DNA of 34,832 nucleotides from JAKAGZ01 sp035266865 (GCA_035266865.1 DATFMR010000115.1:1-34832), one strand, 5' to 3'; positions 1 to 8,798 are shown, counted from the stretch's first letter. Notes: generated by a model not told the origin, from the sequence alone. Made by a program: numbers and translations.

Positions 1-528
1 TACACTCATTCTTTCATTTTTTTCAAGATATTCAAATACTTTCTTTTCATTATCCCCAATAAAATATTTTTTCAGTTTCATATCATTGCTCTGTACCCGG
101 AGAATCCGCACCATCTCTTTACTCGCCTGCACACTTTTATCATTCACGCGGATACAAACAACAGCTTTATTTATTTCCAGTTCTTTTTCATAATCCTGCA
201 AACGATGCGGCTTATCATCAGATTCAGAAATTTCAGCAATTACCACTTCCTTTCCATTCACCTCTATAAAATTAATGTTTAGATTAACCGATGGTTCACA
301 GTATTCATTAGCTGTTTGTTGAATAAGTTCCGCCTCCTCTTTTTCGCTATGCACACCGACAATATCTTTATCATCATCAACTCCAAATAAAATTACGCCT
401 CCTTTTGTATTCGCAAAGGCTATCATTTCTCTAGCAATTTTTTCATGAGTTGAGAATTTTCTTTTAAATTCGCAGGAGAGGTTTTCGCCCTGTTCAATTA
501 ATTTGAGAAGTGTTTTTCTTTTTGTCAT
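1..528 (-). CDS. AlbA_2 (Schlafen-type) domain protein, 3' part cut by window edge
   Basis: The frame stays open from an ATG at 528 to the left edge, giving 176 residues without a stop. The N-terminal part has the layout of the AlbA_2 / Schlafen AlbA domain: an early E-x-K (CEFKRKF, residues 20-26), then a helix leading into ANTKGGVILFGVDDD (about 39-53), a glycine-rich strand typical of this family. Members are putative nucleic-acid-binding or ATP-binding regulators, often with a C-terminal ATPase-like or winged-helix part that would lie outside the window. Its ATG overlaps the TGA of the upstream mtgA gene by four bases (ATGA), so the two are probably translationally coupled. The exact role cannot be told from the fragment. 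Confidence 0.75.
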   Translation of the reverse strand, partial: MTKRKTLLKLIEQGENLSCEFKRKFSTHEKIAREMIAFANTKGGVILFGVDDDKDIVGVHSEKEEAELIQQTANEYCEPSVNLNINFIEVNGKEVVIAEISESDDKPHRLQDYEKELEINKAVVCIRVNDKSVQASKEMVRILRVQSNDMKLKKYFIGDNEKKVFEYLEKNERMSV

Positions 529-1274
529 TTTTTACCGGGGAAAAGGATAATATCATTCAGCCTCCCCAGTATTATTGAAGACCTTCTGATTACATACGGT
601 GTATTTTTTGCCGGGGAATGAACAAGCGGTGAGGGAATTACTGCTGCCAATCTGGCACATTCATTTATATTTAGATTAGCAGGCTGTTTATTAAAATAAA
701 TTTCAGAAGCTTTTTCAATTCCAAAAATTCCATCACCCCATTCCACCGCATTTATATAATTCTTAAGTATTGCTCTCTTTGAAATTTCTTTTTCCATTCT
801 GAAAGCGATCAAGAATTCTTTCGCTTTTCTAAATATACTCTTTTCAGTTGTAAGGTAAAGATTTTTTGCAAGCTGCATTGTCAGTGTACTTCCACCTCTT
901 ACAGACCTTCCTCTTCTTTTATTTATTTTTAGCGCAGTATTTAATTCTTTCCAGTCAATTCCCTTATGTATAAAGAAACTCCCATCTTCCATTGAGATTA
1001 TTGCTTTTAGCAAATTAGGATTAACTTCATCTATACTTACCCAAGATTGTTGTGGATAAAAATTCAGTTTTTTTTCAATCGCACGTTGTTGCATCAAGGA
1101 AGTAATACTAAAATGGGAATATTCAAGCAAAGGTATTTGAAATGAAGGAAGGCTAAAATACAGGATAAAGAGTAAGTACAGAAGAAAGGATTGTGTTTTT
1201 TTGCATTTTATGGATGGTAAAGTTTTATCAAGATACAACTCCACTTCAAAAGGCGGAAATTGTGAGACTTTCAT
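525..1274 (-). CDS. mtgA: Monofunctional biosynthetic peptidoglycan transglycosylase
   Basis: A 249-residue family GT51 glycosyltransferase that polymerises lipid II into glycan strands on the outer face of the inner membrane. One membrane segment is visible at about residues 28-46. Family motifs follow in order: SMEDGSFFIHKG (94-105) with the catalytic Glu96 of the ED pair, GGSTLTMQLAKNLYL (127-141), the RKAKE helix near 149-153, and the INAVEWGDGIFGIEKAS segment (174-190). No transpeptidase domain follows, so it is the monofunctional type, and the length is normal for MtgA. It lies 33 bases after the TPR lipoprotein gene and overlaps the next gene by four bases, so it appears to belong to the secA-led operon. 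Confidence 0.93.
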   Translation of the reverse strand: MKVSQFPPFEVELYLDKTLPSIKCKKTQSFLLYLLFILYFSLPSFQIPLLEYSHFSITSLMQQRAIEKKLNFYPQQSWVSIDEVNPNLLKAIISMEDGSFFIHKGIDWKELNTALKINKRRGRSVRGGSTLTMQLAKNLYLTTEKSIFRKAKEFLIAFRMEKEISKRAILKNYINAVEWGDGIFGIEKASEIYFNKQPANLNINECARLAAVIPSPLVHSPAKNTPYVIRRSSIILGRLNDIILFPGKK

Positions 1275-1307
1275 TTGCTTATCTAATAAATATAAATAGA
1301 ATAAAAA

Positions 1308-3530
1308 TTATGGGTACCTAACAGGTTCTCTGAGAGTATCCTTTATCGTTTTCTTATTTTTGAAAATATTTTCTTTTTCTGGTAACACACTTCTATTATT
1401 TTCAAGTGAATCAATTAATAACCTTTTATTTCTAACACCATTTTCATCCAAATCGCTCCTAAGTGCGGGGGGTAGTTTTCTATTATCTTCAAGTATTTTT
1501 TTCTGTTCCAGAGTTAATTCATTATTAGTATTCAATGAATCGGTATTATCTTTTTTATTTTTTTGCTCGGCAAAAGCTTTAATAGAATCAGATATGGCTT
1601 TTTCCCTCAATCCCATTTCCTTATGATATTCTAACACCTTTGGTGCTATGTCTTTAGCATATTTGCTGCCTGGATATCTATTAATAAGAGTATCATATAT
1701 CGTTGCAGCGGAATCCAATTTCATTAATTTATTTTCATAAATCCATCCACTCGTATATAATGCTTTAGGCGCACTTACAGAGGTTGGATATTTATTATAA
1801 ATATTAAATAATTTGTTAACGCTGCTGTAATAATTATTCTGTTTGAGTTCCCTTTCTGCATCCACATAAAAATTATTTGCTGGATCAAATTCAAAATCGA
1901 TAGAGGGTTTATTTAAAATATTAGCAACAGAATTTACTAATTTATTGTCTTTATACTTAATATATATAACATTAAAAAGACTATCCGCTTTAAGTGAATC
2001 ACCGACACTCACATAATAATTACCCAGTGCAAATAAAGTATTCGGTATTTGATTGGATTCAGGATAATTATTAATAATATCCATATAATAGAAATAAGCA
2101 GAGTCCAATCTATTAATTTCTGTTAAGTAGAAATTCCCAAGATCAAATTCATTGTTTGCAATTTTTTTCTTAATAGAATCCGCCGAAACAATCGGTTTTA
2201 CAGGTGGTTTACCCAATTCAACAAGTTGATTTTGAGGTGTATCAGTTCCGGGAGAAATAAATCTATTTTTATCATCCGACTGTTGATTTCTTAGATTGGT
2301 TATTTTTACTTCAAGTTCTTTTCTCTTATCATAATATTCTGTGGAATCCATTATATATTTTTCAGGATTTAATGCATAACCTAACTGGTTTAGATTAAAA
2401 TTTAATTCAGTTTTAATATTTTTATATTTTGTAAACTTAGATGCTTTAGATTGAGCAACCTTATAATATTCTTCAGGCAATTGAGTTAATATAGCTCTTG
2501 AATAATAGTAGCCTGCGGTATCAAGATTATTATATATGTTTTCAAAAATTCTACCCAGCTCATATTTAGCTACCCCCGAGTACATTGAATTTTTATAGGT
2601 AGTATCAACAAAAATAAATACGTCAGTTGCGTCCGTATATTTATCAACTTTAAAAAGTGAGATACCTTTTTCAAGACTTATCTGATCCAAAGAATTTTTA
2701 TTTTTATCTTCAGAGGACATATCGTCTAATAATTCCAGTGATTTTTCCACCTGTCCATTATTACGATATGCCTTAGCAAGAGCTAGATTTGCATTAAATT
2801 CCATATCAAAACTAGGAGAGGAATCTACCAGATTTTGGTAAATTCTAGTTGCATTAGCATAATCATCTTTCTCTTCGTATAATTGACCTAATTCATATTC
2901 AATTTTTTCACTTCTTTCATTTTCATCAGTAATCGAGATAAATTCTTCAGAAGATTTTATAGCATTATCAATCTGAGCTTGATATATGTAATATTTAATT
3001 TCCTCTATTAATGCTAATTGTAGAATATCATTTTCTTCTTCCTGTTTTGCCTGTTCTATTACACTTTTAAGTGTTTTTATACCGTCTTCTGATTTATTTA
3101 GCATCAATTGGCATTTTGCCAACCAGAACGCGGCTTCTAACCTTAAATCACTTTCATCCTGTGTGTTTAATAATTCTTCCAATTCTCTAGATGATCTTAA
3201 ATAATTTTGCTGATAGAAAAACGTTTTACCTAGTATAAGTAGCACATCATCTACATATTTACTGTCGGGACTAAATTGAAGTATCTTTGAACATTTTTCA
3301 ACTACGGCATCTAATTTTTGTTTATCAGCATAAGCAATATTTGGTTCTGTCGTAGCAAATAAATCAGTTCGTGATTTCTGAATAGATTGTTGTACCTCGT
3401 CAAAAAGTTGAACAGTATTATAATACCTGTTAAAATAAGTTGTGAAATTCCCCCATACACCGCAACCAGATGCAGAAATTGTTACCACGAGGAATGTAAT
3501 ATGTAAATGTATTTTATATTTTGAAAGCAT
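1308..3530 (-). CDS. Large TPR-repeat lipoprotein
   Basis: I place the start at the ATG at 3530 (740 residues), not at an in-frame TTG 63 bases upstream, because the ATG begins a signal peptide: a KYK positive end, a hydrophobic stretch, then ISASGCGVWG with a candidate lipidated Cys near residue 23. The mature protein is almost entirely helical repeats of TPR type, with YDDA-like and YPES/YPGS loop motifs such as FDLGNFYLTEINRLDSA and YDTLINRYPGSKYA. A lysine-rich, low-complexity tail follows. Position and architecture recall the periplasmic TPR lipoproteins PorW/SprE of the type IX secretion system, but I cannot show homology; YbgF-like or assembly-scaffold roles are equally open. It sits between glnB and mtgA. 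Confidence 0.8.
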   Translation of the reverse strand: MLSKYKIHLHITFLVVTISASGCGVWGNFTTYFNRYYNTVQLFDEVQQSIQKSRTDLFATTEPNIAYADKQKLDAVVEKCSKILQFSPDSKYVDDVLLILGKTFFYQQNYLRSSRELEELLNTQDESDLRLEAAFWLAKCQLMLNKSEDGIKTLKSVIEQAKQEEENDILQLALIEEIKYYIYQAQIDNAIKSSEEFISITDENERSEKIEYELGQLYEEKDDYANATRIYQNLVDSSPSFDMEFNANLALAKAYRNNGQVEKSLELLDDMSSEDKNKNSLDQISLEKGISLFKVDKYTDATDVFIFVDTTYKNSMYSGVAKYELGRIFENIYNNLDTAGYYYSRAILTQLPEEYYKVAQSKASKFTKYKNIKTELNFNLNQLGYALNPEKYIMDSTEYYDKRKELEVKITNLRNQQSDDKNRFISPGTDTPQNQLVELGKPPVKPIVSADSIKKKIANNEFDLGNFYLTEINRLDSAYFYYMDIINNYPESNQIPNTLFALGNYYVSVGDSLKADSLFNVIYIKYKDNKLVNSVANILNKPSIDFEFDPANNFYVDAERELKQNNYYSSVNKLFNIYNKYPTSVSAPKALYTSGWIYENKLMKLDSAATIYDTLINRYPGSKYAKDIAPKVLEYHKEMGLREKAISDSIKAFAEQKNKKDNTDSLNTNNELTLEQKKILEDNRKLPPALRSDLDENGVRNKRLLIDSLENNRSVLPEKENIFKNKKTIKDTLREPVRYP

Positions 3531-3595
3531 ATGAAAAATTATCAAAGATGCTTGTAAAGAAAAAGGTAAAATATCCAACCTGCAAGCCAGCAAGT

Positions 3596-3934
3596 TTACA
3601 ATGCTTCTTTTCCCGATTCATCTGTCCGAATCCTAATGACCTCATTTACATCTGAAATAAATATTTTACCATCACCAACCTGCCCGGTTTTTGCTGTTCT
3701 TAATACAGCGTCTACTACTCTATCAACTTTATTATCTTCTACAACAACTTCAATTTTGATTTTGGGGATAAATTCGATTCTGTATTCACTTCCTCTGTAG
3801 GTTTCGGTATGGCCTTTTTGCCGGCCATAACCCCTTACCTCAGAAATGGTCAATCCTCTAACACCCTCCTCTACTAAAGCTTCTTTTACTTCATCAAGTT
3901 TAAATGGACGAATAATAGCTTCAATTTTTTTCAT
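3596..3934 (-). CDS. glnB: Nitrogen regulatory protein PII
   Basis: A 112-residue PII signal protein, the same length as E. coli GlnB and collinear with it from MKKIEAIIRPFKLDEVKEAL onwards. PII trimers sense 2-oxoglutarate, ATP/ADP and, indirectly, glutamine, and control ammonium transport and glutamine synthetase. The T-loop GRQKGHTETYRGSEY contains Tyr51, the residue uridylylated in proteobacteria. The ATP-binding segment KTGQVGDGKIF (about 87-97) and the RIRTDE C-terminus are intact. No amtB, glnA or glnD gene is in the window. It starts 17 bases after secA, so it is probably co-transcribed with it. GlnB rather than GlnK is assigned on sequence likeness only. Confidence 0.95.
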   Translation of the reverse strand: MKKIEAIIRPFKLDEVKEALVEEGVRGLTISEVRGYGRQKGHTETYRGSEYRIEFIPKIKIEVVVEDNKVDRVVDAVLRTAKTGQVGDGKIFISDVNEVIRIRTDESGKEAL

Positions 3935-3951
3935 GTAAATCTCATTAAAAT

Positions 3952-6900
3952 TTATCTACCATGGCAATGTTTATATTTTTTGCCTGAGCCACAAGGACAA
4001 GGGTCATTCCTGCCTATTTTTTCCTGAACTTGAACAGGTTGAGGTTTGCCAGCCTGTTGCTCGCCTTCGCTCTGTCTTCCGCTTGAATTCAATCCAATAT
4101 TATCAGTACTGGCTTTCATTGCAGTAATCCTGCCAGATGGTTGTCTTTTTCTTTTTTCCTGAATTTCTTCGGGTGCCTGTGGGAAGAATTTAAAAGCAAA
4201 GGAAACCACTTCATTTCTTATTTCTTCAACAAGATTCATAAATAATTGAAAAGCTTCTGTTTTATATTCAACCAGTGGATCTTTTTGGCCATAAGCTCTT
4301 AACCCAATACCTTCTTTAAGATCATCCATTTCGCGCAAGTGTTCTTTCCATTTATGATCAATCACACTGAGTGTGGCATATCTTTCAAGCCTAGCCATAG
4401 TTTCAGAGCCAAGTATTTCTTCTTTTCTCTTATAAAAGGATTTAGCTTCATTAATTATTTTATCCTTTAATCCCTGGTCACCAAGTGATTCAAATTCAGT
4501 TGGATCGAGTTTCATATCAACTAGAAGATTATGACGAATTTCTTCGCTGATAGCCTCGGCATTAACTTCGCTAAAATGTCTATCAACAACTTCACTAATC
4601 AAATCTTCAAGTTGATCAAGAATTTCCCCTTTAAGTCTATCACCCTCCAGCGCATGCCCTCTTCTTTTATAAATTACTTCCCGTTGCTGATTCATTGTAT
4701 CATCATATTCAAGAAGTCTTTTTCTTATAGCAAAGTTATTCTCTTCAACTTTTTTCTGGGCCCTTTCAACTGATTTTGTGATTAATGGGTGTTGAATAAC
4801 TTCTCCTTCTTCAATACCCATTCGGGACATAACTGATGAAATCCTGTCGCTTCCAAACAATCTCATCAAATCATCATCAAGAGAAAGGAAAAATTTTGAA
4901 GTCCCGGGATCACCTTGTCTTCCTGAACGGCCTCTTAGCTGTCTGTCTATTCTTCGTGATTCGTGTCGTTCAGTTCCAAGTATAAACAGTCCGCCACGAT
5001 CAACCACACCCGAACCGAGTTTAATATCTGTACCCCGTCCGGCCATATTTGTTGCTATTGTTACTGCTCCTATTTCACCTGCATGTTTAATTACATCTGC
5101 TTCACGTTGATGTTGTTTTGCATTCAAAACATTGTGTGGTATATTTTTTCTTTTCAACATTCTGCTTAATGTTTCGGAAACATCAACAGAAGTTGTACCA
5201 ACCAATATCGGTCTTCCCTGTTTTCTCAATTCTTCAATATGATTTATTACAGCATTATATTTTTCTCGTTTGGTTTTGTAAACTGCATCATCCTGGTCAT
5301 CTCTTACAACCGGTTTGTTAGTAGGAACAACTACAACTTCCAATTTATAAATTTCAAAAAACTCGCCTTCCTCAGTTTCAGCTGTACCTGTCATTCCTGC
5401 AAGTTTATTATACATTCTAAAATAATTTTGTAAGGTAATTGTGGCAAGAGTTTGGGTGTCTCTTTCTACTTTCACATTTTCCTTTGCTTCAATCGCCTGG
5501 TGAAGTCCATCTGAATATCTTCTACCGGGCAAAACACGACCAGTGAATTCATCAACAATTGCAATTTTCCCTTCTTCAGTAATTACATATTCATCATCTT
5601 TTTCAAAAAGAGTATATGCTTTTAGCAACTGATTTATGGTATGTATTCTGTCGCTGCTCTCTGAATAACGAGCATACAACGCATCTTTCTTTTTATTTTT
5701 TTCTTCATCTGTTAATGAAGCATCATTTTCAAGATGGCTGATTTCTGTTCCCAGATCAGGGAGAATAAAATAATCTTTTTCCATACCCGATCCTTTTGCC
5801 AATTCTTCTCTTCCTTTGTCCGTTAAATCAATCGTATTGTTTTTTTCATCAATCGCAAAATAAAGTTCATCGTCTATAACGTGCATGTTTTTAGCTTTTT
5901 CCCTAAGAAATTCCATTTCCGTGTCTTGCATAAGTTTTTTGTTTGGTCCGTCACTTAAAACTTTTGCAACCTTTTTATTTTTAGGCAATCCTCTGTATGC
6001 ACGCAATAATTGAATCCCAGCCTGCCTCATATCATTTTTGTCCTGAGAAGAACTAAGAATATCCTCAGCTTCCTGGGCAATTTTTGTGACAAAACTTGAT
6101 TGCAACCTGAATAATCTTTCAACTTTCGGTTTCATTTCATCAAATTTCTGATCATCCACATCTACCGGTCCGGAGATAATAAGAGGTGTTCTGGCTTCAT
6201 CAATTAATACAGAGTCGACTTCATCCACTATGGCGTAATTAAATTTTCTTTGGACCTGTTGTTCTTTATCGATTGACATATTATCACGCAGATAATCAAA
6301 ACCAAACTCATTATTAGTTCCATAAGTAATATCTCTTTCATACATTTCTTTTCTTTTATCCGGATCATATGTATTGAGAATACAACCAACAGTTAAACCA
6401 TGAAACTTATAGATTTCCCCCATCCACTCGCTATCACGAAGAGCGAGATAATCATTTACTGTAACAAGGTGTACGCCGCGACCTGTTAGTGCATTTAAAT
6501 AAATTGGTAAAGTCGCAACAAGCGTTTTGCCTTCACCTGTTGCCATTTCTGCTATTTTCCCCTGGTGCAGAACAACTCCACCCATTAACTGGACATCATA
6601 TGGAACCATATTCCATGTTTGTTTATCACCTGCAACCTCCCAGCTTTTTCCAATCAGTTTCTGGCAGGTACATTTTACAACGGCAAATGCCTCGGGCAAT
6701 ATTTCATCAAGTATATTTTCATATTTTTCATTAAGTTCTTCTTCTAATTCATCCAGTTCATCATAAATGGCCTGCCTGTCAAAATCATCATCATCTGACT
6801 GCAACTTCTCTCTTTTTTCGGATATAGCTCCCCTTAATTCTGCGGTATGGTTTTGGATTCTTTCCTTAAATTCAACTGTTTTAGCTTTTAATTGATCTTC

Positions 6901-7014
6901 CGTAAAATCTTTAATCTTCTCATATTCATCATTAATCATCTCAACAATTGGCCAAAGCGCTTTTATATCCTTTATATTTTTATCACCAAAAATTTTCTTT
7001 ATTACATTAATCAT
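3952..7014 (-). CDS. secA: Preprotein translocase ATPase SecA
   Basis: This 1020-residue motor drives Sec-dependent export through SecYEG. Visible motifs are Walker A MATGEGKT (157-164), the DEVD box with VDSVLIDEARTPLIISG (264-282), the preprotein cross-linking region, GTDIKLG and the second RecA domain with GRSGRQGDPG. A C-terminal SEC-C zinc motif CPCGSGKKYKHCH (ligands near Cys1006, Cys1008, Cys1017 and His1018) closes the protein. It is longer than E. coli SecA (901) because of an acidic, coiled insertion at residues 55-105 and a second insertion after DEVD, as is common in Bacteroidota and relatives. It leads the minus-strand operon with glnB; its leader contains a 21-base near-palindrome. 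Confidence 0.98.
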   Translation of the reverse strand: MINVIKKIFGDKNIKDIKALWPIVEMINDEYEKIKDFTEDQLKAKTVEFKERIQNHTAELRGAISEKREKLQSDDDDFDRQAIYDELDELEEELNEKYENILDEILPEAFAVVKCTCQKLIGKSWEVAGDKQTWNMVPYDVQLMGGVVLHQGKIAEMATGEGKTLVATLPIYLNALTGRGVHLVTVNDYLALRDSEWMGEIYKFHGLTVGCILNTYDPDKRKEMYERDITYGTNNEFGFDYLRDNMSIDKEQQVQRKFNYAIVDEVDSVLIDEARTPLIISGPVDVDDQKFDEMKPKVERLFRLQSSFVTKIAQEAEDILSSSQDKNDMRQAGIQLLRAYRGLPKNKKVAKVLSDGPNKKLMQDTEMEFLREKAKNMHVIDDELYFAIDEKNNTIDLTDKGREELAKGSGMEKDYFILPDLGTEISHLENDASLTDEEKNKKKDALYARYSESSDRIHTINQLLKAYTLFEKDDEYVITEEGKIAIVDEFTGRVLPGRRYSDGLHQAIEAKENVKVERDTQTLATITLQNYFRMYNKLAGMTGTAETEEGEFFEIYKLEVVVVPTNKPVVRDDQDDAVYKTKREKYNAVINHIEELRKQGRPILVGTTSVDVSETLSRMLKRKNIPHNVLNAKQHQREADVIKHAGEIGAVTIATNMAGRGTDIKLGSGVVDRGGLFILGTERHESRRIDRQLRGRSGRQGDPGTSKFFLSLDDDLMRLFGSDRISSVMSRMGIEEGEVIQHPLITKSVERAQKKVEENNFAIRKRLLEYDDTMNQQREVIYKRRGHALEGDRLKGEILDQLEDLISEVVDRHFSEVNAEAISEEIRHNLLVDMKLDPTEFESLGDQGLKDKIINEAKSFYKRKEEILGSETMARLERYATLSVIDHKWKEHLREMDDLKEGIGLRAYGQKDPLVEYKTEAFQLFMNLVEEIRNEVVSFAFKFFPQAPEEIQEKRKRQPSGRITAMKASTDNIGLNSSGRQSEGEQQAGKPQPVQVQEKIGRNDPCPCGSGKKYKHCHGR

Positions 7015-7080
7015 TATTTAGTCTTTCTCCATTGGGAAAATTGAGTTTTGAAAGTTAAGTATTGAGGTTCTGAAATGCAA

Positions 7081-7101
7081 TTTAGGTTATTTTACCCTAA
7101 A
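7081..7101. promoter_or_regulatory. 21-bp near-palindrome in the secA leader
   Basis: Arms TTTAGGTTA and TACCCTAAA match as an inverted repeat with one mismatch around a 3-base centre. It lies 67 bases upstream of the secA ATG and just downstream of the terminator of the preceding transcription unit, which is where a promoter or operator would be expected. The binding protein is unknown. Confidence 0.35.
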
Positions 7102-7123
7102 CCATTTTCCGTAATGTATTTAC

Positions 7124-7160
7124 AAATAAAAAACCCTTTGAAAAATATTCAAAGGGTTAA
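7124..7160 (-). terminator. Rho-independent terminator after the DUF3467 gene
   Basis: On the minus strand an AACCCTTTG / CAAAGGGTT stem with a 9-base loop is followed directly by a run of six T residues. It lies about 25 bases past the stop codon of the DUF3467 gene and separates that unit from secA. Confidence 0.85.
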
Positions 7161-7185
7161 TTTTTACATATTAAAAATATCGGAT

Positions 7186-7518
7186 TTAGTTGACCTTTTC
7201 ATCCTTTTTTATCACTGGAGGCGTAAAACCAAAATGCTGGTTCGGTGGCGTATCAATATTGATTTCTCCAAACCTGGTTTCATATTTTTCGATATTCTCT
7301 TTAAGCGCTTTCAAAAACATTTTTGCGTGCTGCGGAGTTGAAATAATTCTTGCATGAACTTTTGCTTTTGGTACGCCTGGCACAATCCTGGTAAAATCGA
7401 TTATAAATTCTGCAGGTGAATGAGTTATAATAGCTAGATTGGAATAGATCCCATCTGCTTCTTTTTCACCAAGTTCAATATTTATTTGTTGTCCAGATTG
7501 TTGTTCGTTTTTATTCAT
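7186..7518 (-). CDS. DUF3467 family protein
   Basis: A 110-residue cytosolic protein without signal peptide or membrane segment. The pattern from residue 12 on (INIELGEKEADGIYSNLA, SPAEFIIDFTRIVPGVPKAKV, ISTPQHAKMFLKALKENI, YETRFG) is that of the DUF3467 family, small proteins widespread in bacteria with no established function. The N-terminus is Gln/Asn-rich and probably disordered. It lies 26 bases after the TPR lipoprotein gene and is followed by a strong terminator, so the two form a short two-gene unit. Confidence 0.85.
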   Translation of the reverse strand: MNKNEQQSGQQINIELGEKEADGIYSNLAIITHSPAEFIIDFTRIVPGVPKAKVHARIISTPQHAKMFLKALKENIEKYETRFGEINIDTPPNQHFGFTPPVIKKDEKVN

Positions 7519-7544
7519 ACTTATCTCTAAATTTAATCAATTGG

Positions 7545-8711
7545 CTATTTTCGCAATTCGTCCGATTTATCAAAAGCAGCTTTTGCCTCAGCCTGTTTAC
7601 CAATAATTGAGTAAACCTTACCAAGTGTTTCCCACATATCAGCCTGGTTTGCGTCAATTGAAACAGCCTTCTCCAAATAAGGAACTGCTGCCTCAATTTT
7701 AGTTTTATATTTGTCGCTTGTCATTCCTTTTTCATCAGCTTCATCATTCAGGAAATCACCCCACTTAAGATATGCGACTCCAAGGTTATAAACTGCGTTA
7801 AGATAATTAGGATCAATTTTGGCCGCTTGTTCAAATTGGTCTATTGCAGCTTGAAATTGTTTATCGCCTAATAGTAAAACACCATAATTATAATGATAAT
7901 ATTTATTATTTGGATCCTGTTCAACACCTGCCTTAAATGCATCCATAGCAATTTTTATCTGATGAGAACCAATGTAAGAATTTGAAAGTGCTACAAGAAT
8001 ATCTGAATCATTTGGATAAAAGTTTCTGCCTTTTTCAAGTACCTTAATTGCTTTTCCGTAATTTTCCATATACCTAAGGCTGTCAGATTGATCACCCGAA
8101 GAGGTAAATTGATTTTTAAATTTCACTGCTTTTTCATAATAAATTTGTCCCAGAAATCTATATCCATCTCTGGAATGTTCCATATCAATGATCTTTTGAA
8201 GTGGTTCAATAGCATTATCATATTCGCCAGCATTCATATATACAAATGCAAGATTCTTAAATGTTGCTGCTGAATCAGGTTCAATTATAGTAGCCATCTT
8301 AAATTCGTTTATAGATTTATTATAATAGAGTTTTATACTATCGGCATTTGTTGAATTATTTCCTTTTTGAAAAAATGCAACTCCTTTATTAAATGAACTT
8401 CCCCAATAATATAACTTTTGATCCTTAATATCCTTTTCAAATTTATTTGATATTGCCAGTGACTTATTAAATGCGACCATCATACTATCATATTGGTCTC
8501 TTTCCCCGTAAACATATCCCAAAAGATAATATCCCTCATCACTCTTAGGATTTGTAGCTACTTCTGTCTGAAGTACTTCATAAGCCTTATCGTAATTCTT
8601 CTGTTGAATATAAAGCCTGGCTCCGGTTAAACTGGAAGAAGAACAATCAAAACCGGCAAACATTAAGCCTGCTAAAATTAATGAGGCTAATATTAATTTT
8701 GATCTTTGCAT
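7545..8711 (-). CDS. TPR-repeat protein with lipoprotein-like signal peptide
   Basis: This 388-residue exported protein starts with MQRSKLILASLILAGLMFAG, followed by FDCSSSS. Cys23 could be lipidated, although Asp at -1 is not the usual Gly, Ala or Ser, so lipidation is uncertain. The rest is TPR repeats with canonical residues, for example GYYLLGYVYGERDQYDSMMV (about 60-80), FKNLAFVYMNAGEYDNAIEP (about 150), YNYGVLLLGDKQFQAAIDQF and AVYNLGVAYLKWGDF. Such proteins are protein-interaction scaffolds in the periplasm; no specific partner is indicated. The start is backed by GGAG six bases before the ATG, and a sigma-70-like promoter lies about 60 bases upstream. Co-transcription with the DUF3467 gene is likely. 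Confidence 0.85.
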   Translation of the reverse strand: MQRSKLILASLILAGLMFAGFDCSSSSLTGARLYIQQKNYDKAYEVLQTEVATNPKSDEGYYLLGYVYGERDQYDSMMVAFNKSLAISNKFEKDIKDQKLYYWGSSFNKGVAFFQKGNNSTNADSIKLYYNKSINEFKMATIIEPDSAATFKNLAFVYMNAGEYDNAIEPLQKIIDMEHSRDGYRFLGQIYYEKAVKFKNQFTSSGDQSDSLRYMENYGKAIKVLEKGRNFYPNDSDILVALSNSYIGSHQIKIAMDAFKAGVEQDPNNKYYHYNYGVLLLGDKQFQAAIDQFEQAAKIDPNYLNAVYNLGVAYLKWGDFLNDEADEKGMTSDKYKTKIEAAVPYLEKAVSIDANQADMWETLGKVYSIIGKQAEAKAAFDKSDELRK

Positions 8712-8769
8712 TCTGACTCCATGTGATAACTTATTTTAAAAAATGAATTTAAAGTTAGTACTTTGGGGT

Positions 8770-8798
8770 ACTATAGTCAAGATAATGTACTATCCCAA
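8770..8798 (-). promoter_or_regulatory. Predicted sigma-70-like promoter for the TPR/DUF3467 unit
   Basis: On the minus strand TTGGGA (8793-8798) and TATAGT (8770-8775) are separated by 17 bases. The heptamer GTACTAT occurs on the plus strand at 8769-8775 and 8788-8794, one copy over each promoter element and 19 bases apart, which could be an operator pair. Predicted from sequence only. Confidence 0.45.

Noticed and set aside
3531..3593. 21-codon upstream extension of the large TPR lipoprotein from a TTG
   Set aside because: It would put a second hydrophobic stretch before the lipoprotein signal peptide; the ATG at 3530 gives a normal one.
6489..6766. Two plus-strand reading frames opposite secA
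   Set aside because: They lie fully antisense to a well-conserved ATPase domain, overlap each other in different frames and have no ribosome-binding site.
7075..7341. Plus-strand reading frame across the DUF3467 terminator
   Set aside because: It runs through the hairpin and antisense to the DUF3467 gene, and its composition is unlike a protein.
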